64,000 nt of DNA from Paenibacillus pabuli NBRC 13638. Its GTDB lineage: Bacteria; Bacillota; Bacilli; Paenibacillales; Paenibacillaceae. The translations under genes and the position numbers were made by a program. The stretch is taken from positions 1-64,000 of the forward strand of contig NZ_BCNM01000016.1 of the NCBI RefSeq assembly GCF_001514495.1. The letters are read 5' to 3'. A model generated the notes under the pieces. It searched no databases. It saw only the letters and a list, made by a program, of their open reading frames with translations, and was not told the DNA's origin. Every line of letters begins with the position of its first letter. Within the stretch, counting starts at the first letter, position 1. Below, piece by piece: positions 1 through 8,594 of this stretch.

Positions 1-756
1 CGCGATGAGCCGCCCGGCGGGCACGGCCCCCCGGGCCATGGCGCGCGCGGCGGCGGCCAGCCGCTCCAATGCGTACATGCCGACAACGGCGCCGTACGCA
101 TTGGGGTACTGCAGCAATCCGCCGAGCCTGGCTCCGGCGGAGCTGATCGCGGGGTCAGCGGTTCGCATGACCCCATAAGGCAGCGGCAGCACTCCACACG
201 CGGCAAGCAAGCCGCTTAGCACAAGCAGGCCGCCTGCCAATTGCCAACCGCAGGCAAACCATCGAGCTCCATGCATGCGCGAGGCCAGCATCGATGTTAG
301 CAGTGCAAAAATCGCCAGCAGGCTCCAGCGCAGCATCTCGTCCAGGCTGCCCTGTAAACTTACAGAACCCGCCCATGCATGCAGACCAAACCAGATGGCC
401 ATACCCAGCGGCCAGATGAACCAGTAGATATGGTTGTGATCCATAGACTGAAACACCGACTTTGTTTTATCATCACTTTCCATCGGCTGTGCAATCCTCG
501 CAGGTCCATTCCTTTTCTGCAGAATGAGCCATATAATCAACAGGATCCATATCATCCCGGATGCCACCAGAACTAGGGAATATACGTCCGCTGAGTAATA
601 CAGCCCCTTCTTCAGACAGGCGAGCAACAATAATATACATGACAATGCACCCAGTACGACGGTCAATAGGGATTCCACTTTCTCCGCCGTATCAGATGTG
701 TTGAGACCCTGTAATCCCTCTACCCTCGCCCATGTGGCCGTTTTTTCCGATTCCAT
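1..756 (-). CDS. O-antigen ligase-like integral membrane protein, N-terminal part (cut by left edge)
   Basis: An open frame of 252 codons runs off the left edge without a stop. Hydrophobic segments lie at about residues 30-50, 57-80, 110-130, 140-160 and 170-190. The stretch RLGGLLQYPNAYGAVVG near residue 215 is typical of Gram-positive Wzy/WaaL-type proteins, which join or polymerise surface glycans at the membrane; the exact substrate is unknown. Two starts compete: GTG at 765 has AGGAGG seven bases upstream, and ATG at 756 has GAGGAG eight bases upstream. The last 50 codons before the edge are much richer in GC than the rest. A hairpin with a T-run precedes the gene at 834-866. Confidence 0.72.
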   Translation of the reverse strand, partial: MESEKTATWARVEGLQGLNTSDTAEKVESLLTVVLGALSCILLLLACLKKGLYYSADVYSLVLVASGMIWILLIIWLILQKRNGPARIAQPMESDDKTKSVFQSMDHNHIYWFIWPLGMAIWFGLHAWAGSVSLQGSLDEMLRWSLLAIFALLTSMLASRMHGARWFACGWQLAGGLLVLSGLLAACGVLPLPYGVMRTADPAISSAGARLGGLLQYPNAYGAVVGMYALERLAAAARAMARGAVPAGRLIA

Positions 757-821
757 GCGCTCCACTCCTCTACCTCCTTTCGTCCATTTCTTTTACGAGC
801 TGCTTCCAGCCCATCATCAGG

Positions 822-866
822 AAAACAAAAAAAGGCAGAAGATCCCCGTTCATAGGGTCTTCTGCC
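822..866 (-). terminator. Rho-independent terminator or leader attenuator
   Basis: The arms GGCAGAAGA-T-CCC (834-846) and GGGTCTTCTGCC (855-866) pair with one bulged base. On the minus strand they are followed by a T-rich run (822-833). It lies between the methyltransferase operon and the O-antigen-ligase-like gene, so it either ends the former or sits in the leader of the latter. Confidence 0.7.
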
Positions 867-1011
867 TGATTTCAAATCTGGCATTTATATCATTTTGGAA
901 GCAGGATGGAACAAACCGTTCATTACATGAATTAAATTAAAATCATTCACAAGGCCCTCGTACCAGTATATCCCGTGGATGATAATAACAGACGATTTTC
1001 ATTGATCCCAA

Positions 1012-1036
1012 AAATCAAAAAAGGCATTGAGCCTTT
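1012..1036 (-). terminator. Terminator of the methyltransferase operon
   Basis: A short stem, AAAGGC (1020-1025) with GCCTTT (1031-1036), is followed on the minus strand by T-rich sequence. It lies 77 bases downstream of the methyltransferase stop codon. Confidence 0.55.
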
Positions 1037-1112
1037 CTCTTTTTACCATCTGGTATCCATATTATCCACCCATCAACTAATCCCGTAACCATTCACCTGA
1101 ACCTCATCTCAC

Positions 1113-2498
1113 CTAACAGTGGTCACAATGGGTCGTATCGTTAACCGCTTCTTTAATGGATTCGCCAGTGGAAGTGGCCTGGTTAGCGTCTGCCACCGTG
1201 TCCTGCACGGCTTCTATTGAATGGGTACCGCCCGGAAGCAAGTCCGCGCATGCCCGCTCCAAATAAGGATCTGCGTGAATGAAATCACGGAACGCGGTAT
1301 ATTCGTTCCACATGTCATCCGTTTGACCTGCCTGGCCGCGTACGGCACGGATCAAAATATTTTTCGGTGTATGTTCCATATCGATAAATTCCAGCAATTG
1401 CGTTTTGTATCCCATCAGATCGAGCAGTTTCGCCCGGATGGCATCCGTTGCCAATGCAGAGAAACGTTCCTTCAGAATACCATGCGACAATAACGGATTC
1501 ATGACGGTAGACTCAATCTGGTCAAACAGCTCATGCTGGCAGCACGGCACAGACAGAATGACCGATGCACCCCAACGAACGGCTTTCTCCAGAGCTGCAT
1601 CGGTAGCTGTATCACAGGCATGCAGCGTCACGACCATATCCACTTCGTTGAGTTCATCGTAGTCGGCAATGTCTCCGACAAGAAACTTCAGATCACCGTA
1701 ATGAAGCTTGTTCGCCAGATCATTGCAATGTTCGATAACATCGGCCTTCAGATCGAGTCCAATAATCTGAAGTGATCTGCGCTGCTGTACGGACAGATAG
1801 TGATATAAAGCAAAGGTCAGATACGATTTTCCGCAGCCAAAATCAACAATGGTGAGTGGGCGCCCCTCCGGCAAATGGGGAATGACGTCCTGCACCATTT
1901 CGAGGAAACGGTTGATCTGCCTGAACTTGTCATACTTGCGTGCCAGCACACGGCCTTCTTCATTCATAATCCCCAGCTCAACCAGGAAGGAGACGGGAAC
2001 TCCCTCTTCGAGCACATATTGTTTTTTGCGATTATGTGAGAGATCCACCGCAGTCTTGGAAGGGGATTTGGTCAGTATGGACACTTTATATTTTTTGCTG
2101 ATCAATATTTGATAGTCTGCATCTGTTGTACAGAGCAGCCCTTGACGAAACGTCTCTTCGAACAGCAAAGTCATGCGTTCTGCCGCTTCAGCCGGAGTCA
2201 AATTCTCGTGCAGCACTTTGTTGTTATAATGAAATGCGAATTGATAGTGTAACTGATTCTTCAGCGTTACCGGCTTGACTTGCACTTTGGTATACGAGAC
2301 ATTGTCCCGTCTGCGCAGCTGGCTCCAGGTCGCTGTAATCAGCGAATTCTGTTCAAAGATGTCTTGTATAAGCTTTCGCAATGAATCCACGGGGGTACAT
2401 CTCACTTTCGATTTGGTTTGGTCAACCGTTACCATACCACAATTCCGTTCCCTCTCCAAGTTAAGACGCGTAACAAGCCTTGATCCAATATGCTCCAA
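1113..2498 (-). CDS. SAM-dependent methyltransferase, METTL25/RRNAD1-like (Methyltransf_32)
   Basis: The protein has a class I methyltransferase core in its middle. Motif I reads VDFGCGKSYLTFAL, and later come LHACDTATD and the VPCCQHE box typical of the METTL25/RRNAD1-like family. The target in bacteria is not established. The N-terminal 180 residues are family-specific, and the last 50 are a polar tail. The long frame begins at TTG 2498, one base after the stop of the upstream gene, which suggests coupling. An internal ATG at 2435 is an alternative start with a weak upstream GGAGAGGG. Cotranscription with the DUF6483 gene is likely. Confidence 0.8.
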   Translation of the reverse strand: MEHIGSRLVTRLNLERERNCGMVTVDQTKSKVRCTPVDSLRKLIQDIFEQNSLITATWSQLRRRDNVSYTKVQVKPVTLKNQLHYQFAFHYNNKVLHENLTPAEAAERMTLLFEETFRQGLLCTTDADYQILISKKYKVSILTKSPSKTAVDLSHNRKKQYVLEEGVPVSFLVELGIMNEEGRVLARKYDKFRQINRFLEMVQDVIPHLPEGRPLTIVDFGCGKSYLTFALYHYLSVQQRRSLQIIGLDLKADVIEHCNDLANKLHYGDLKFLVGDIADYDELNEVDMVVTLHACDTATDAALEKAVRWGASVILSVPCCQHELFDQIESTVMNPLLSHGILKERFSALATDAIRAKLLDLMGYKTQLLEFIDMEHTPKNILIRAVRGQAGQTDDMWNEYTAFRDFIHADPYLERACADLLPGGTHSIEAVQDTVADANQATSTGESIKEAVNDTTHCDHC

Positions 2499-2499
2499 C

Positions 2500-3210
2500 C
2501 TATAAGGATCGGTTCATCTCTTGGCGGCTCAGCTCAGCAAGCCCCTCTTCCACTTCCTCACGGGGCAGGCCACCTTCTTGCAGCTGATGGTCTTCAAGCT
2601 GTATTAATCTTTCGTAGAATGCCTGCACATCATCGCGATAATGAATGGGATGTTCATCGCCTACTTGCAGCAGTCTATACCAGCTGTTCTCTGCCTGATC
2701 GTAACGTCCTTGTTGCTCACGATACAGTGCAAGCTGTTTTTCCGTCCGTGCCGGCAATTCATATCCTTTAATTTGCTCCAATATCCCTTCGACTCGATCC
2801 GGGGCATCCAGCAGCTTCGGATTGGCTCCATTGTGGAGTGCGTACAGATAAAAGTGAAGTGCTCTCATCCATCGAATAAGTGCTTCATCCTCTGACTCCA
2901 TTCTTTCCTGATCATCTATGCCCTCTACTTTCGCCTTTTCATGATAAATATAGGCCTCTTCCTCGATCAGTCTGGCGGCTTGTTGCAGATTGTCCACTTC
3001 TATGACACCACGAAAACGGAACATTTCAATGACATCCTCCGCAGGCAGTGAGTTCAGCAAAGATAAATTTAAGCCAAACTGTCTACGCAGCAGCTCGTCC
3101 AGTTCGGATAGAGCCTCCGTATGTTTGCGCTGTTGTTTGAGTGTAAATACTTTGCCGATCGCTTCGGTCATTTCCTCCATCATGCGGAGCAGATAATCTT
3201 TCCTGAACAT
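2500..3210 (-). CDS. DUF6483-like alpha-helical protein
   Basis: A 236-residue soluble protein that looks all-helical. It opens MFRKDYLLRMMEEM and continues with amphipathic helices (TLKQQRKHTEALSELDELL), a pattern I associate with the DUF6483 family of Firmicutes. The middle is TPR-like. No enzyme motif is visible and the function is unknown. GAGGGGG lies about eight bases before the ATG. The stop at 2500 abuts the methyltransferase frame, so the two probably form one transcript. The family call is from memory of the N-terminal pattern only. Confidence 0.7.
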   Translation of the reverse strand: MFRKDYLLRMMEEMTEAIGKVFTLKQQRKHTEALSELDELLRRQFGLNLSLLNSLPAEDVIEMFRFRGVIEVDNLQQAARLIEEEAYIYHEKAKVEGIDDQERMESEDEALIRWMRALHFYLYALHNGANPKLLDAPDRVEGILEQIKGYELPARTEKQLALYREQQGRYDQAENSWYRLLQVGDEHPIHYRDDVQAFYERLIQLEDHQLQEGGLPREEVEEGLAELSRQEMNRSL

Positions 3211-3351
3211 CCTAAATGCCCCCTCATTGTTCGATCAGTGCACATCCCAGTCTCATTTTCATGATCCATTTTCATTATTTTAATTCATGCCATGACAAAA
3301 AGCCAAAACACGGCTTCATCCATGCTCTGGCCTGCGACCAATATAACATAA

Positions 3352-3383
3352 CCCCTGCTGTTCATGAACGAACGATGCAGGGG
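3352..3383. repeat. Inverted repeat CCCCTGC/GCAGGGG
   Basis: Perfect 7-base arms at 3352-3358 and 3377-3383 enclose a nested GTTCATGAAC palindrome. There is no T-run on either strand, so it is not a standard terminator. It lies between the hydrolase stop and the DUF6483 start. Confidence 0.4.
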
Positions 3384-3453
3384 TATAAGCAGGTGCACAA
3401 TGATCCTAGCCGTAGGCTAAGTCATCTGACACCCTATTTATATTCCAAAAAAA

Positions 3454-4245
3454 TCACTTTGATAATCCTGTCAGGAATTGATCAATGACCTGAATTAATT
3501 CTTCCGGGGCTTCATACATGCTCATATGGCCAGCTCCAGGAATCACAGCTTGGACAATATGCGGCTTGTCACTTGTAAATGTACGCTCGGGCGGAATGAC
3601 GGCATCCTTCTCTCCGGCAACCAGCAAAACCGGCAGCGGTGTAGCAGACAGTACATCACGGCGATCCGGCCGTTCCCGCATAGCCAGTGCAGCCCCCGTC
3701 GCCCCTTGCGGCGCAGTCTGGTAACCGATCTCTTTCACACGAGTAACTTGTGCCGATAACGATTCCACATGTTCTGGTGCAAACAGCCCGGGAACCAATC
3801 CGTCTATAAAGTGGACAATCCCCTCTGTTTGAATGGTGGAGACGGCGCGCAGTCTCTTCTCCTTGCCTTCTTCACTGTCCGGATAGGCTGTGGAATGAAT
3901 CAATCCGAAGGCGCTCAGTCGTTCCGGATGACGCTGTGCGATGGAGAGCGCAATATATCCACCCATGGAGTGTCCAAGCAGGACAGCCTTTTCCACCTTC
4001 AACTCGTCCATTAATTGCAATACGTCATTGCCCATCTGATCGATGGTATATGTACCTACAGGTGCATCCGTTTTGCCATGTCCACGCAGATCGGGTACGA
4101 TGCAACGATAGCTGCGTGCAAGCTCAGGTACAACTTCATCCCAGTAGGACGAACTGCCGCAGTATCCGTGGAGCAAAATGAGTGCTTCTCCCTTACCCTG
4201 CTCGGCATAACAAATCGTCGTTCCGTCACACATCACTTTTTCCAT
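3454..4245 (-). CDS. Alpha/beta-fold hydrolase (RsbQ/MenH-like subgroup)
   Basis: A single-domain alpha/beta hydrolase of 263 residues. It has the oxyanion-loop HGYCGSS, the nucleophile elbow GHSMGG (Ser near residue 95), an acid candidate in AGEKDAV and the catalytic His in GAGH near the C terminus. The cap is short. The substrate cannot be told from sequence; the family includes esterases, MenH and the stress regulator RsbQ. There is no signal peptide, so it is cytoplasmic. A GAGGGA element lies seven to nine bases before the ATG. Upstream, GTTTCA-N14-GCTTAA (4294-4319) resembles the sigma-B-type promoters of this window, with one departure in the -10. Confidence 0.85.
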   Translation of the reverse strand: MEKVMCDGTTICYAEQGKGEALILLHGYCGSSSYWDEVVPELARSYRCIVPDLRGHGKTDAPVGTYTIDQMGNDVLQLMDELKVEKAVLLGHSMGGYIALSIAQRHPERLSAFGLIHSTAYPDSEEGKEKRLRAVSTIQTEGIVHFIDGLVPGLFAPEHVESLSAQVTRVKEIGYQTAPQGATGAALAMRERPDRRDVLSATPLPVLLVAGEKDAVIPPERTFTSDKPHIVQAVIPGAGHMSMYEAPEELIQVIDQFLTGLSK

Positions 4246-4293
4246 ATAAATCCCTCTCTCTGCGCGAATTAGATTAATTCATGTTCTATATTA

Positions 4294-4319
4294 TTAAGCC
4301 TGCTTATCATTAATGAAAC
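4294..4319 (-). promoter_or_regulatory. Possible sigma-B-type promoter of the alpha/beta hydrolase
   Basis: On the minus strand GTTTCA (4314-4319) is followed, after exactly 14 bases, by GCTTAA (4294-4299). The -35 and spacer match the other sigma-B-like sites here. The -10 has C at position 2 instead of G, so support is weak. Confidence 0.3.
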
Positions 4320-4327
4320 GTTTATCT

Positions 4328-4900
4328 TTATTCCAATGCTTCGACAACAGCCTCAGCAATCGTTCGAGACATGCCCATAACGAAGTGAAGGGAAGTCATC
4401 TGTAAAATAGAATAAGGTCGGGGGCCATTAGCATTAACTACGGCCGCCACGCTATAATGCCCCACAGGCGGCAGCTTGCCGCCAACCGATTTCGCCGGAA
4501 CAAGTGCATGATCCGCGAGATAATAAGTCCCTGTTGCCTGTTTCGGACCCAGACAGGCATCTATGGCGATGATGGCATGATGAGACGGGATCAGTGCCAG
4601 CCTTTTCTCCAGCGAATCTGCATCGCAAGGTGAAGCCAGCGTCCCGACGACGTGTTTCACTCCGTGCTCCTGAAGCAAACTTCCCGTCAGAGGACCCAGA
4701 GCATCCCCTGTCGAACGGTCCGTGCCGATACATACGAACGTGATTTCATGCGGTGAATGAAGTTGATAAATCCGTTTGAAAAATAATACCAAGTCCTCAC
4801 CTTGCACACTTCTACCGGTTTCTCTGCTCTGGTGTCGAATCATTTCCCTCTTGTACAATGCCAACCTGTCTTCTCCCTTCGCACATGAACTCCCTACCAA
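4328..4900 (-). CDS. yyaC: Spore protease YyaC family (DUF1256)
   Basis: The protein carries the family signature CIGTDRSTGDALGPL, followed by GTLASPCDADSLE and AIDACLGP. These place it in the YyaC/DUF1256 family, related in fold to the germination protease GPR and found in spore formers. Its precise role in sporulation is not settled. At about 190 residues it is close to the family length. The longest frame starts at TTG 4900. TTG 4864, preceded by GGGAG at eight bases, is an equally good start and would remove 12 residues. It is divergent from the UPF0435 gene. Confidence 0.85.
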   Translation of the reverse strand: MVGSSCAKGEDRLALYKREMIRHQSRETGRSVQGEDLVLFFKRIYQLHSPHEITFVCIGTDRSTGDALGPLTGSLLQEHGVKHVVGTLASPCDADSLEKRLALIPSHHAIIAIDACLGPKQATGTYYLADHALVPAKSVGGKLPPVGHYSVAAVVNANGPRPYSILQMTSLHFVMGMSRTIAEAVVEALE

Positions 4901-5023
4901 GATCTATTGGTTGTACTCCCCATTTTACCCGAAGCTCCGATTCTCCGCAAAAGCATTAGCCTCGGCTTGTCCAACCATGATACAATAACTACAGTTTCCG
5001 ATACGGAAGGGATGGACATAACG

Positions 5024-5248
5024 ATGGATTTAACACAAGCAAGCGCAGCCAATATGGAATATATGATTGAAGCGATCAAAACCAAATTGCGGATGGCCAG
5101 TGGAGCTGCCATGCAGGCTTCTGCTTTCCCGCTCGACAAGTATGAAGATCTGTTTGATCTGTATGAGATGGTCTTGGGCAAGGAACATTTGAGTATCTCT
5201 GAGGTCGAAGCTGTTGCCTCTGAACTGGGCAAACTCCGCAAGTCCTAG
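5024..5248 (+). CDS. UPF0435 (DUF1128) protein, YfkK-like
   Basis: A 74-residue soluble protein with the UPF0435 pattern: MEYMIEAIKTKLRMASG, then YEDLFDLYEMVLGKEHLSISE and VASELGKLR at the end. The function is unknown. The start at 5024 is preceded by GGAAGGGA; an in-frame ATG at 5012 sits right on the Shine-Dalgarno and is less likely. It is monocistronic, with a strong terminator 66 bases downstream. Confidence 0.85.
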   Translation: MDLTQASAANMEYMIEAIKTKLRMASGAAMQASAFPLDKYEDLFDLYEMVLGKEHLSISEVEAVASELGKLRKS

Positions 5249-5314
5249 AGCGACATTGCTCATGGATCTTTATGCAACCTTTACCAAGGGCATACTAGAG
5301 CAACCTTCACAAAA

Positions 5315-5362
5315 GGACCTGTTCCCACATTACAGTGGAAACAGGTCCCTTTGTGTTGTTAT
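5315..5362 (+). terminator. Terminator of the UPF0435 gene
   Basis: Arms at 5315-5328 (GGACCTGTTCCCAC) and 5335-5348 pair along 14 positions with one mismatch, followed by CTTTGTGTTGTT. Confidence 0.85.
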
Positions 5363-5440
5363 TTTCAAGACTGCACTTACAGCACAGACCGCTTCATGCT
5401 TGAGGCATACATATTACATCAGTTTGGTTATCCCTTACTA

Positions 5441-6172
5441 TTAAGGCAAATCCACGAGTACAAATTCAGCAGGCTCGCTACCTGTAGCTGTAATTTGCAG
5501 ATCACAGCTTTTGCGAATTCGTGCAGCATCCCCCGGCTTGAGATTGAAGCTGCCATCCGAACATACAATCCCGATATGACCACTGATCAGAAAGAGATGT
5601 GTACGCCTATCTTCATGTTGAGGGTACATTAATTTTTTCCCGGATTCCAGTTGGGATAAGTAGCACGTTACATCTTGTGAAATAGGTAGCGCTCCTTCTG
5701 ATGCTTCTCCTCCTTGTCCTGAAACAATCGGACAAAGACGATTCAGATGGTCCTTACCTTCCACACGACGATGGGTATACGAGGGCTTCAACATGCGCTG
5801 GGAGGGCAGAAACCACATCTGTAGGAATCGTACAGGTTCTTCCTCGGACGGGTTAGTCTCGGAATGCTCCACCCCGGTCCCTGCACTCATAACCTGAACC
5901 GTTCCCGGTTCCAGCAATTGCTCCGTTCCCATGCTGTCTGTATGTTTCAGCGTACCTGATATTACATAACTAACAATCTCCAAGTCATGATGTGGATGTC
6001 GCTTAAAGCCTTCCTGCGGCATCAGTGTGTTGTCATTATGAGCCAGAAGACAACCAAAATGGGCATTGCTTGGATCATCATAATCCGCAAAGGAAAAGCT
6101 GAATTCGCTGTGTATCCAACCTCGATCCGACGTGTGCCTTTCTTCCGATGTCACTACTTTAATCATGTTCAT
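5441..6172 (-). CDS. Pirin family protein (bicupin)
   Basis: A 243-residue bicupin of the YhhW/pirin type. The N-terminal cupin has the metal-ligand pattern HPHHDLEIVSYVISG with a following KHTDS, that is HxH...E...H; some relatives act as quercetin 2,3-dioxygenases. The C-terminal cupin is degenerate, as usual. It is cytoplasmic. GGAGGTGG touches the first ATG (6172) but sits nine bases before a second ATG (6166), so translation probably begins at 6166. A 14-bp palindrome upstream (6246-6259) may be its operator. The substrate is unknown. Confidence 0.88.
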   Translation of the reverse strand: MNMIKVVTSEERHTSDRGWIHSEFSFSFADYDDPSNAHFGCLLAHNDNTLMPQEGFKRHPHHDLEIVSYVISGTLKHTDSMGTEQLLEPGTVQVMSAGTGVEHSETNPSEEEPVRFLQMWFLPSQRMLKPSYTHRRVEGKDHLNRLCPIVSGQGGEASEGALPISQDVTCYLSQLESGKKLMYPQHEDRRTHLFLISGHIGIVCSDGSFNLKPGDAARIRKSCDLQITATGSEPAEFVLVDLP

Positions 6173-6245
6173 CCACCTCCAAGGGTTTAGAGCTGCGGCA
6201 CTATCGCAGCAGTTCTTGCGTGTATATTTAGAATTCTATAGATCA

Positions 6246-6259
6246 ATACCAGTTGGTAT
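6246..6259 (-). promoter_or_regulatory. Palindromic operator candidate upstream of the pirin gene
   Basis: The perfect palindrome ATACCAGTTGGTAT lies about 75 bases before the pirin start. The shape resembles TetR/MarR-type sites. No cognate regulator is encoded next to it. Confidence 0.4.
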
Positions 6260-6309
6260 GTCATCTTTACCCGTGGTCCGGGAATTCTAATCACGCTCCT
6301 TGCTTATGG

Positions 6310-7329
6310 TTATACGCTTTCTTCAGGTGAGTGAAGCTTGAATTCGCTCTCTGCCCGCCCCACGACTTTACCCGCGTCGTTCCGGATGTCAGGTGGGTAT
6401 ATTTCTGCCAATCGTTCGATGGTTTTCCGATTGTTATATCCGATCTGCTCCAGGATGGACTTGGCAATCCAGGCCCATTCTTCTTCCGACCCGTCAAGCA
6501 CTTTGAATGTAATGCCAAGACGTTCCTTTTTCAGGGCAAAACCAAATACACCCTTGAACCCGCCCTTGGCAACAATGTTGCTGTCTTCAAGCAGCACCGA
6601 ATCCACACGATCAGTGCCTCCTACCATTAGAGGATGTTCGTTCATGGCAGCCGTAATGGTCTTTACCGCAGCACGTGTAGACGAATCTTCGATCAGATCC
6701 GGACAGGCAAGCTTCAGATATGCATTGGACAATGCCGATAACGGCAACGAAAATACCGGAAAGCCGCAGCCATCCGTCCCAAGTTTAATTTCGTTCTGTT
6801 CAATCCCTGCCATATAGGCCATGGTCTCCAGAATTTCACGCTGCACTGGATGCTCTGGCTCTGCATAACTTCCCAAATCGGCCTGCTTCATCTGAGTGTA
6901 TGCAAGAATGCCCAGATGTTTACCGGAGCAGTTGTGCAGGATACGACGCTTCTCTCCTTGATCACGAAGCCATTGGTTCCGGCTTTCTTCATTCAGGGGA
7001 TAACTCGGAGCACAGACCAGGCACTCTTCTCCCAATCCTATTTTGCTTTCCAACTGCTCCAACACTTGAATATGCAGCGGTTCCGATCGGTGCGAGGAAG
7101 ACATGATGGCAATCTCCTGAGCAGTCAAGCCATAATGCCCGGCGATACCGGCCCGTATGCCCGGAATAGCCTGAAAAGGTTTGGCAGATGAACGGGTAAA
7201 CGCTCTAAAATGAGGATCGCCGGCTGAATATACAACCTTGCCGTTCTCATCTGTAATGCTTATGTGTCCGTAATGGGCGCATTCCATAACGTCCGCACGG
7301 TATTCTTTAATTAACAGGGTACTCTCCAT
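6310..7329 (-). CDS. L-asparaginase II family protein (PF06089 type)
   Basis: The 339-residue protein follows the asparaginase II family throughout: FRAFTRSSAKPFQAIP, then SSSHRSEPLH, HNCSGKHLG and GTDGCGFPVFSLPL. These Ser/Lys-rich motifs resemble serine beta-lactamase-fold active sites. The family hydrolyses L-asparagine to aspartate and ammonia. ATG 7329, with GGAGAG seven bases upstream, is clearly the start; an extension to 7377 lacks a ribosome site. No signal peptide is seen. It is divergent from the PAP2 gene. Confidence 0.85.
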   Translation of the reverse strand: MESTLLIKEYRADVMECAHYGHISITDENGKVVYSAGDPHFRAFTRSSAKPFQAIPGIRAGIAGHYGLTAQEIAIMSSSHRSEPLHIQVLEQLESKIGLGEECLVCAPSYPLNEESRNQWLRDQGEKRRILHNCSGKHLGILAYTQMKQADLGSYAEPEHPVQREILETMAYMAGIEQNEIKLGTDGCGFPVFSLPLSALSNAYLKLACPDLIEDSSTRAAVKTITAAMNEHPLMVGGTDRVDSVLLEDSNIVAKGGFKGVFGFALKKERLGITFKVLDGSEEEWAWIAKSILEQIGYNNRKTIERLAEIYPPDIRNDAGKVVGRAESEFKLHSPEESV

Positions 7330-7429
7330 GCGAGTTCTCTCCTTTGTTCTTCCGAATTCATCTCTGCTTTGCGTCATGACGCCGCATGGGATATCTTAAA
7401 TAGTATAGTACAAAAACGACGTTTTTACA

Positions 7430-7455
7430 GTTTTTTCGACAGGCCATCCGGGTAA
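7430..7455 (+). promoter_or_regulatory. Sigma-B-type promoter of the PAP2 gene
   Basis: GTTTTT (7430-7435), a 14-base spacer and GGGTAA (7450-7455) match the Gram-positive sigma-B pattern. The start codon is 52 bases further on. The -35 lies in a T-rich stretch, which lowers specificity. Confidence 0.55.
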
Positions 7456-7506
7456 TCCTTTATCAAACTTTACCACCTAATCCCATACTGAAGGAGATAC
7501 TCATCT

Positions 7507-8202
7507 ATGCTGCACAAATCGTATTCATCCTTAGCCGGGCTATATCGCAAAGATCCGATACGCCACCTGCTCATTTGGGCCGGTGCAGGAATTATAACCA
7601 GCGCTTCAGTTGTATTTATATTGGCTGCGCTTGGAGCGATACTGGGCACCGATATAATCATTTCATTGGATAACCAGATCCAGCAATTGTTCTATCTGAA
7701 CTCGGAGACACGTCTCCATCTGTTTCCTTTCATTTCATTCATAACTGCGCTTGGCTCATTTAACATTTCAGCCATGGCAGCACTAGGCTTCTGCATCCTC
7801 TTCCTGTCGCAAAGACGTTCCCGCTTCCTCGTATATGGATATGCGTTATTAAGCAGTTTTGCCATGATGTGGATCGTCAACACCATATTGAAGGAAATAT
7901 TCAGGAGGGGCAGACCTGAGCTGGAACATCTGTTGGTCGTTCACGGATATAGTTTTCCCAGTGGGCATGCGATGATTTCGATGGGTTTTTACGGAATGCT
8001 CTTTGTCATCTGGGCGCTTGAGCGGCGCCAGCGGGCAGTCGGAATGGCTTTGCCTGTCTTCTGCGGAATGTTGTTCATACTCCTAATCGGTATCAGTCGC
8101 ATCATGCTGGGGGTACATTATCCAACCGATGTCTTTACTGGATTTGCCGCTGGTCTGGCCTGGATCTTCTGCATGATTAAAGGGATGAAACGTGCTTTCT
8201 GA
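7507..8202 (+). CDS. PAP2-family membrane phosphatase
   Basis: A polytopic membrane protein of 231 residues with five to six hydrophobic helices. The three phosphatase motifs are present: K-x6-RP in KEIFRRGRP, PSGH in SFPSGHAM, and SR-x5-H-x3-D in SRIMLGVHYPTD. Members dephosphorylate undecaprenyl pyrophosphate or phosphatidylglycerol phosphate. GAAGGAG precedes the ATG by eight bases. A sigma-B-like promoter upstream ties it to the stress genes that follow on the same strand. Confidence 0.9.
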   Translation: MLHKSYSSLAGLYRKDPIRHLLIWAGAGIITSASVVFILAALGAILGTDIIISLDNQIQQLFYLNSETRLHLFPFISFITALGSFNISAMAALGFCILFLSQRRSRFLVYGYALLSSFAMMWIVNTILKEIFRRGRPELEHLLVVHGYSFPSGHAMISMGFYGMLFVIWALERRQRAVGMALPVFCGMLFILLIGISRIMLGVHYPTDVFTGFAAGLAWIFCMIKGMKRAF

Positions 8203-8248
8203 AGAATGACTTCCTCCTATTTCCAGTTCATTCATCCTCACTTTGGTT

Positions 8249-8274
8249 GTTTCACCTCGAAGCACCGCGTTTAT
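8249..8274 (+). promoter_or_regulatory. Sigma-B-like promoter upstream of the GlsB/YtxH genes
   Basis: GTTTCA (8249-8254), a 14-base spacer and GTTTAT (8269-8274). The -35 is identical to that of rsbV; the -10 is weaker than GGGTAT. Confidence 0.45.
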
Positions 8275-8336
8275 ATACGAAGTAAGCAAACGCGAACAGA
8301 CAACATCCTACATCAAGCATAAAGGAGGCGGTTGTT

Positions 8337-8594
8337 ATGTGGGGTATCATTATCAGTATTGTGATGGCAGTCATTATCGGTGTAATCGGTGATGCACTCG
8401 CTGGTCACAACATGCCCGGAGGCATTATCGGTGCAATGATTGCCGGATTTGTTGGAGCCTGGCTGGGAGCACTCGTGCTTGGCAACTGGGGGCCGGTTAT
8501 TGGTAACTTTGCCGTGATCCCTGCCATTACTGGAACAGCACTCTTTGTCTTTTTGCTGGGGCTTGTGTCCAGACTGTTCAGACAGGCTGCCTGA
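8337..8594 (+). CDS. GlsB/YeaQ/YmgE family stress-response membrane protein
   Basis: An 85-residue protein with three glycine-rich transmembrane helices: IIISIVMAVIIGVIGDAL, then GGIIGAMIAGFVGAWLG, then a C-terminal helix. This is the pattern of PF04226 (transglycosylase-associated protein), small membrane proteins induced by general stress in many bacteria and without a known enzymatic role. AAAGGAGG lies eight bases before the ATG. The YtxH gene follows 65 bases later with no terminator between, so they are probably cotranscribed from the sigma-B-like site at 8249-8274. Confidence 0.88.
   Translation: MWGIIISIVMAVIIGVIGDALAGHNMPGGIIGAMIAGFVGAWLGALVLGNWGPVIGNFAVIPAITGTALFVFLLGLVSRLFRQAA

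Noticed and set aside
3216..3488. A 90-codon + strand frame in the gap before the DUF6483 gene
   Set aside because: It overlaps the hydrolase end and inverted repeats and has no ribosome site.
6338..6817. A 159-codon + strand frame opposite the asparaginase gene
   Set aside because: Antisense to a conserved enzyme, and the composition is unlike a protein.
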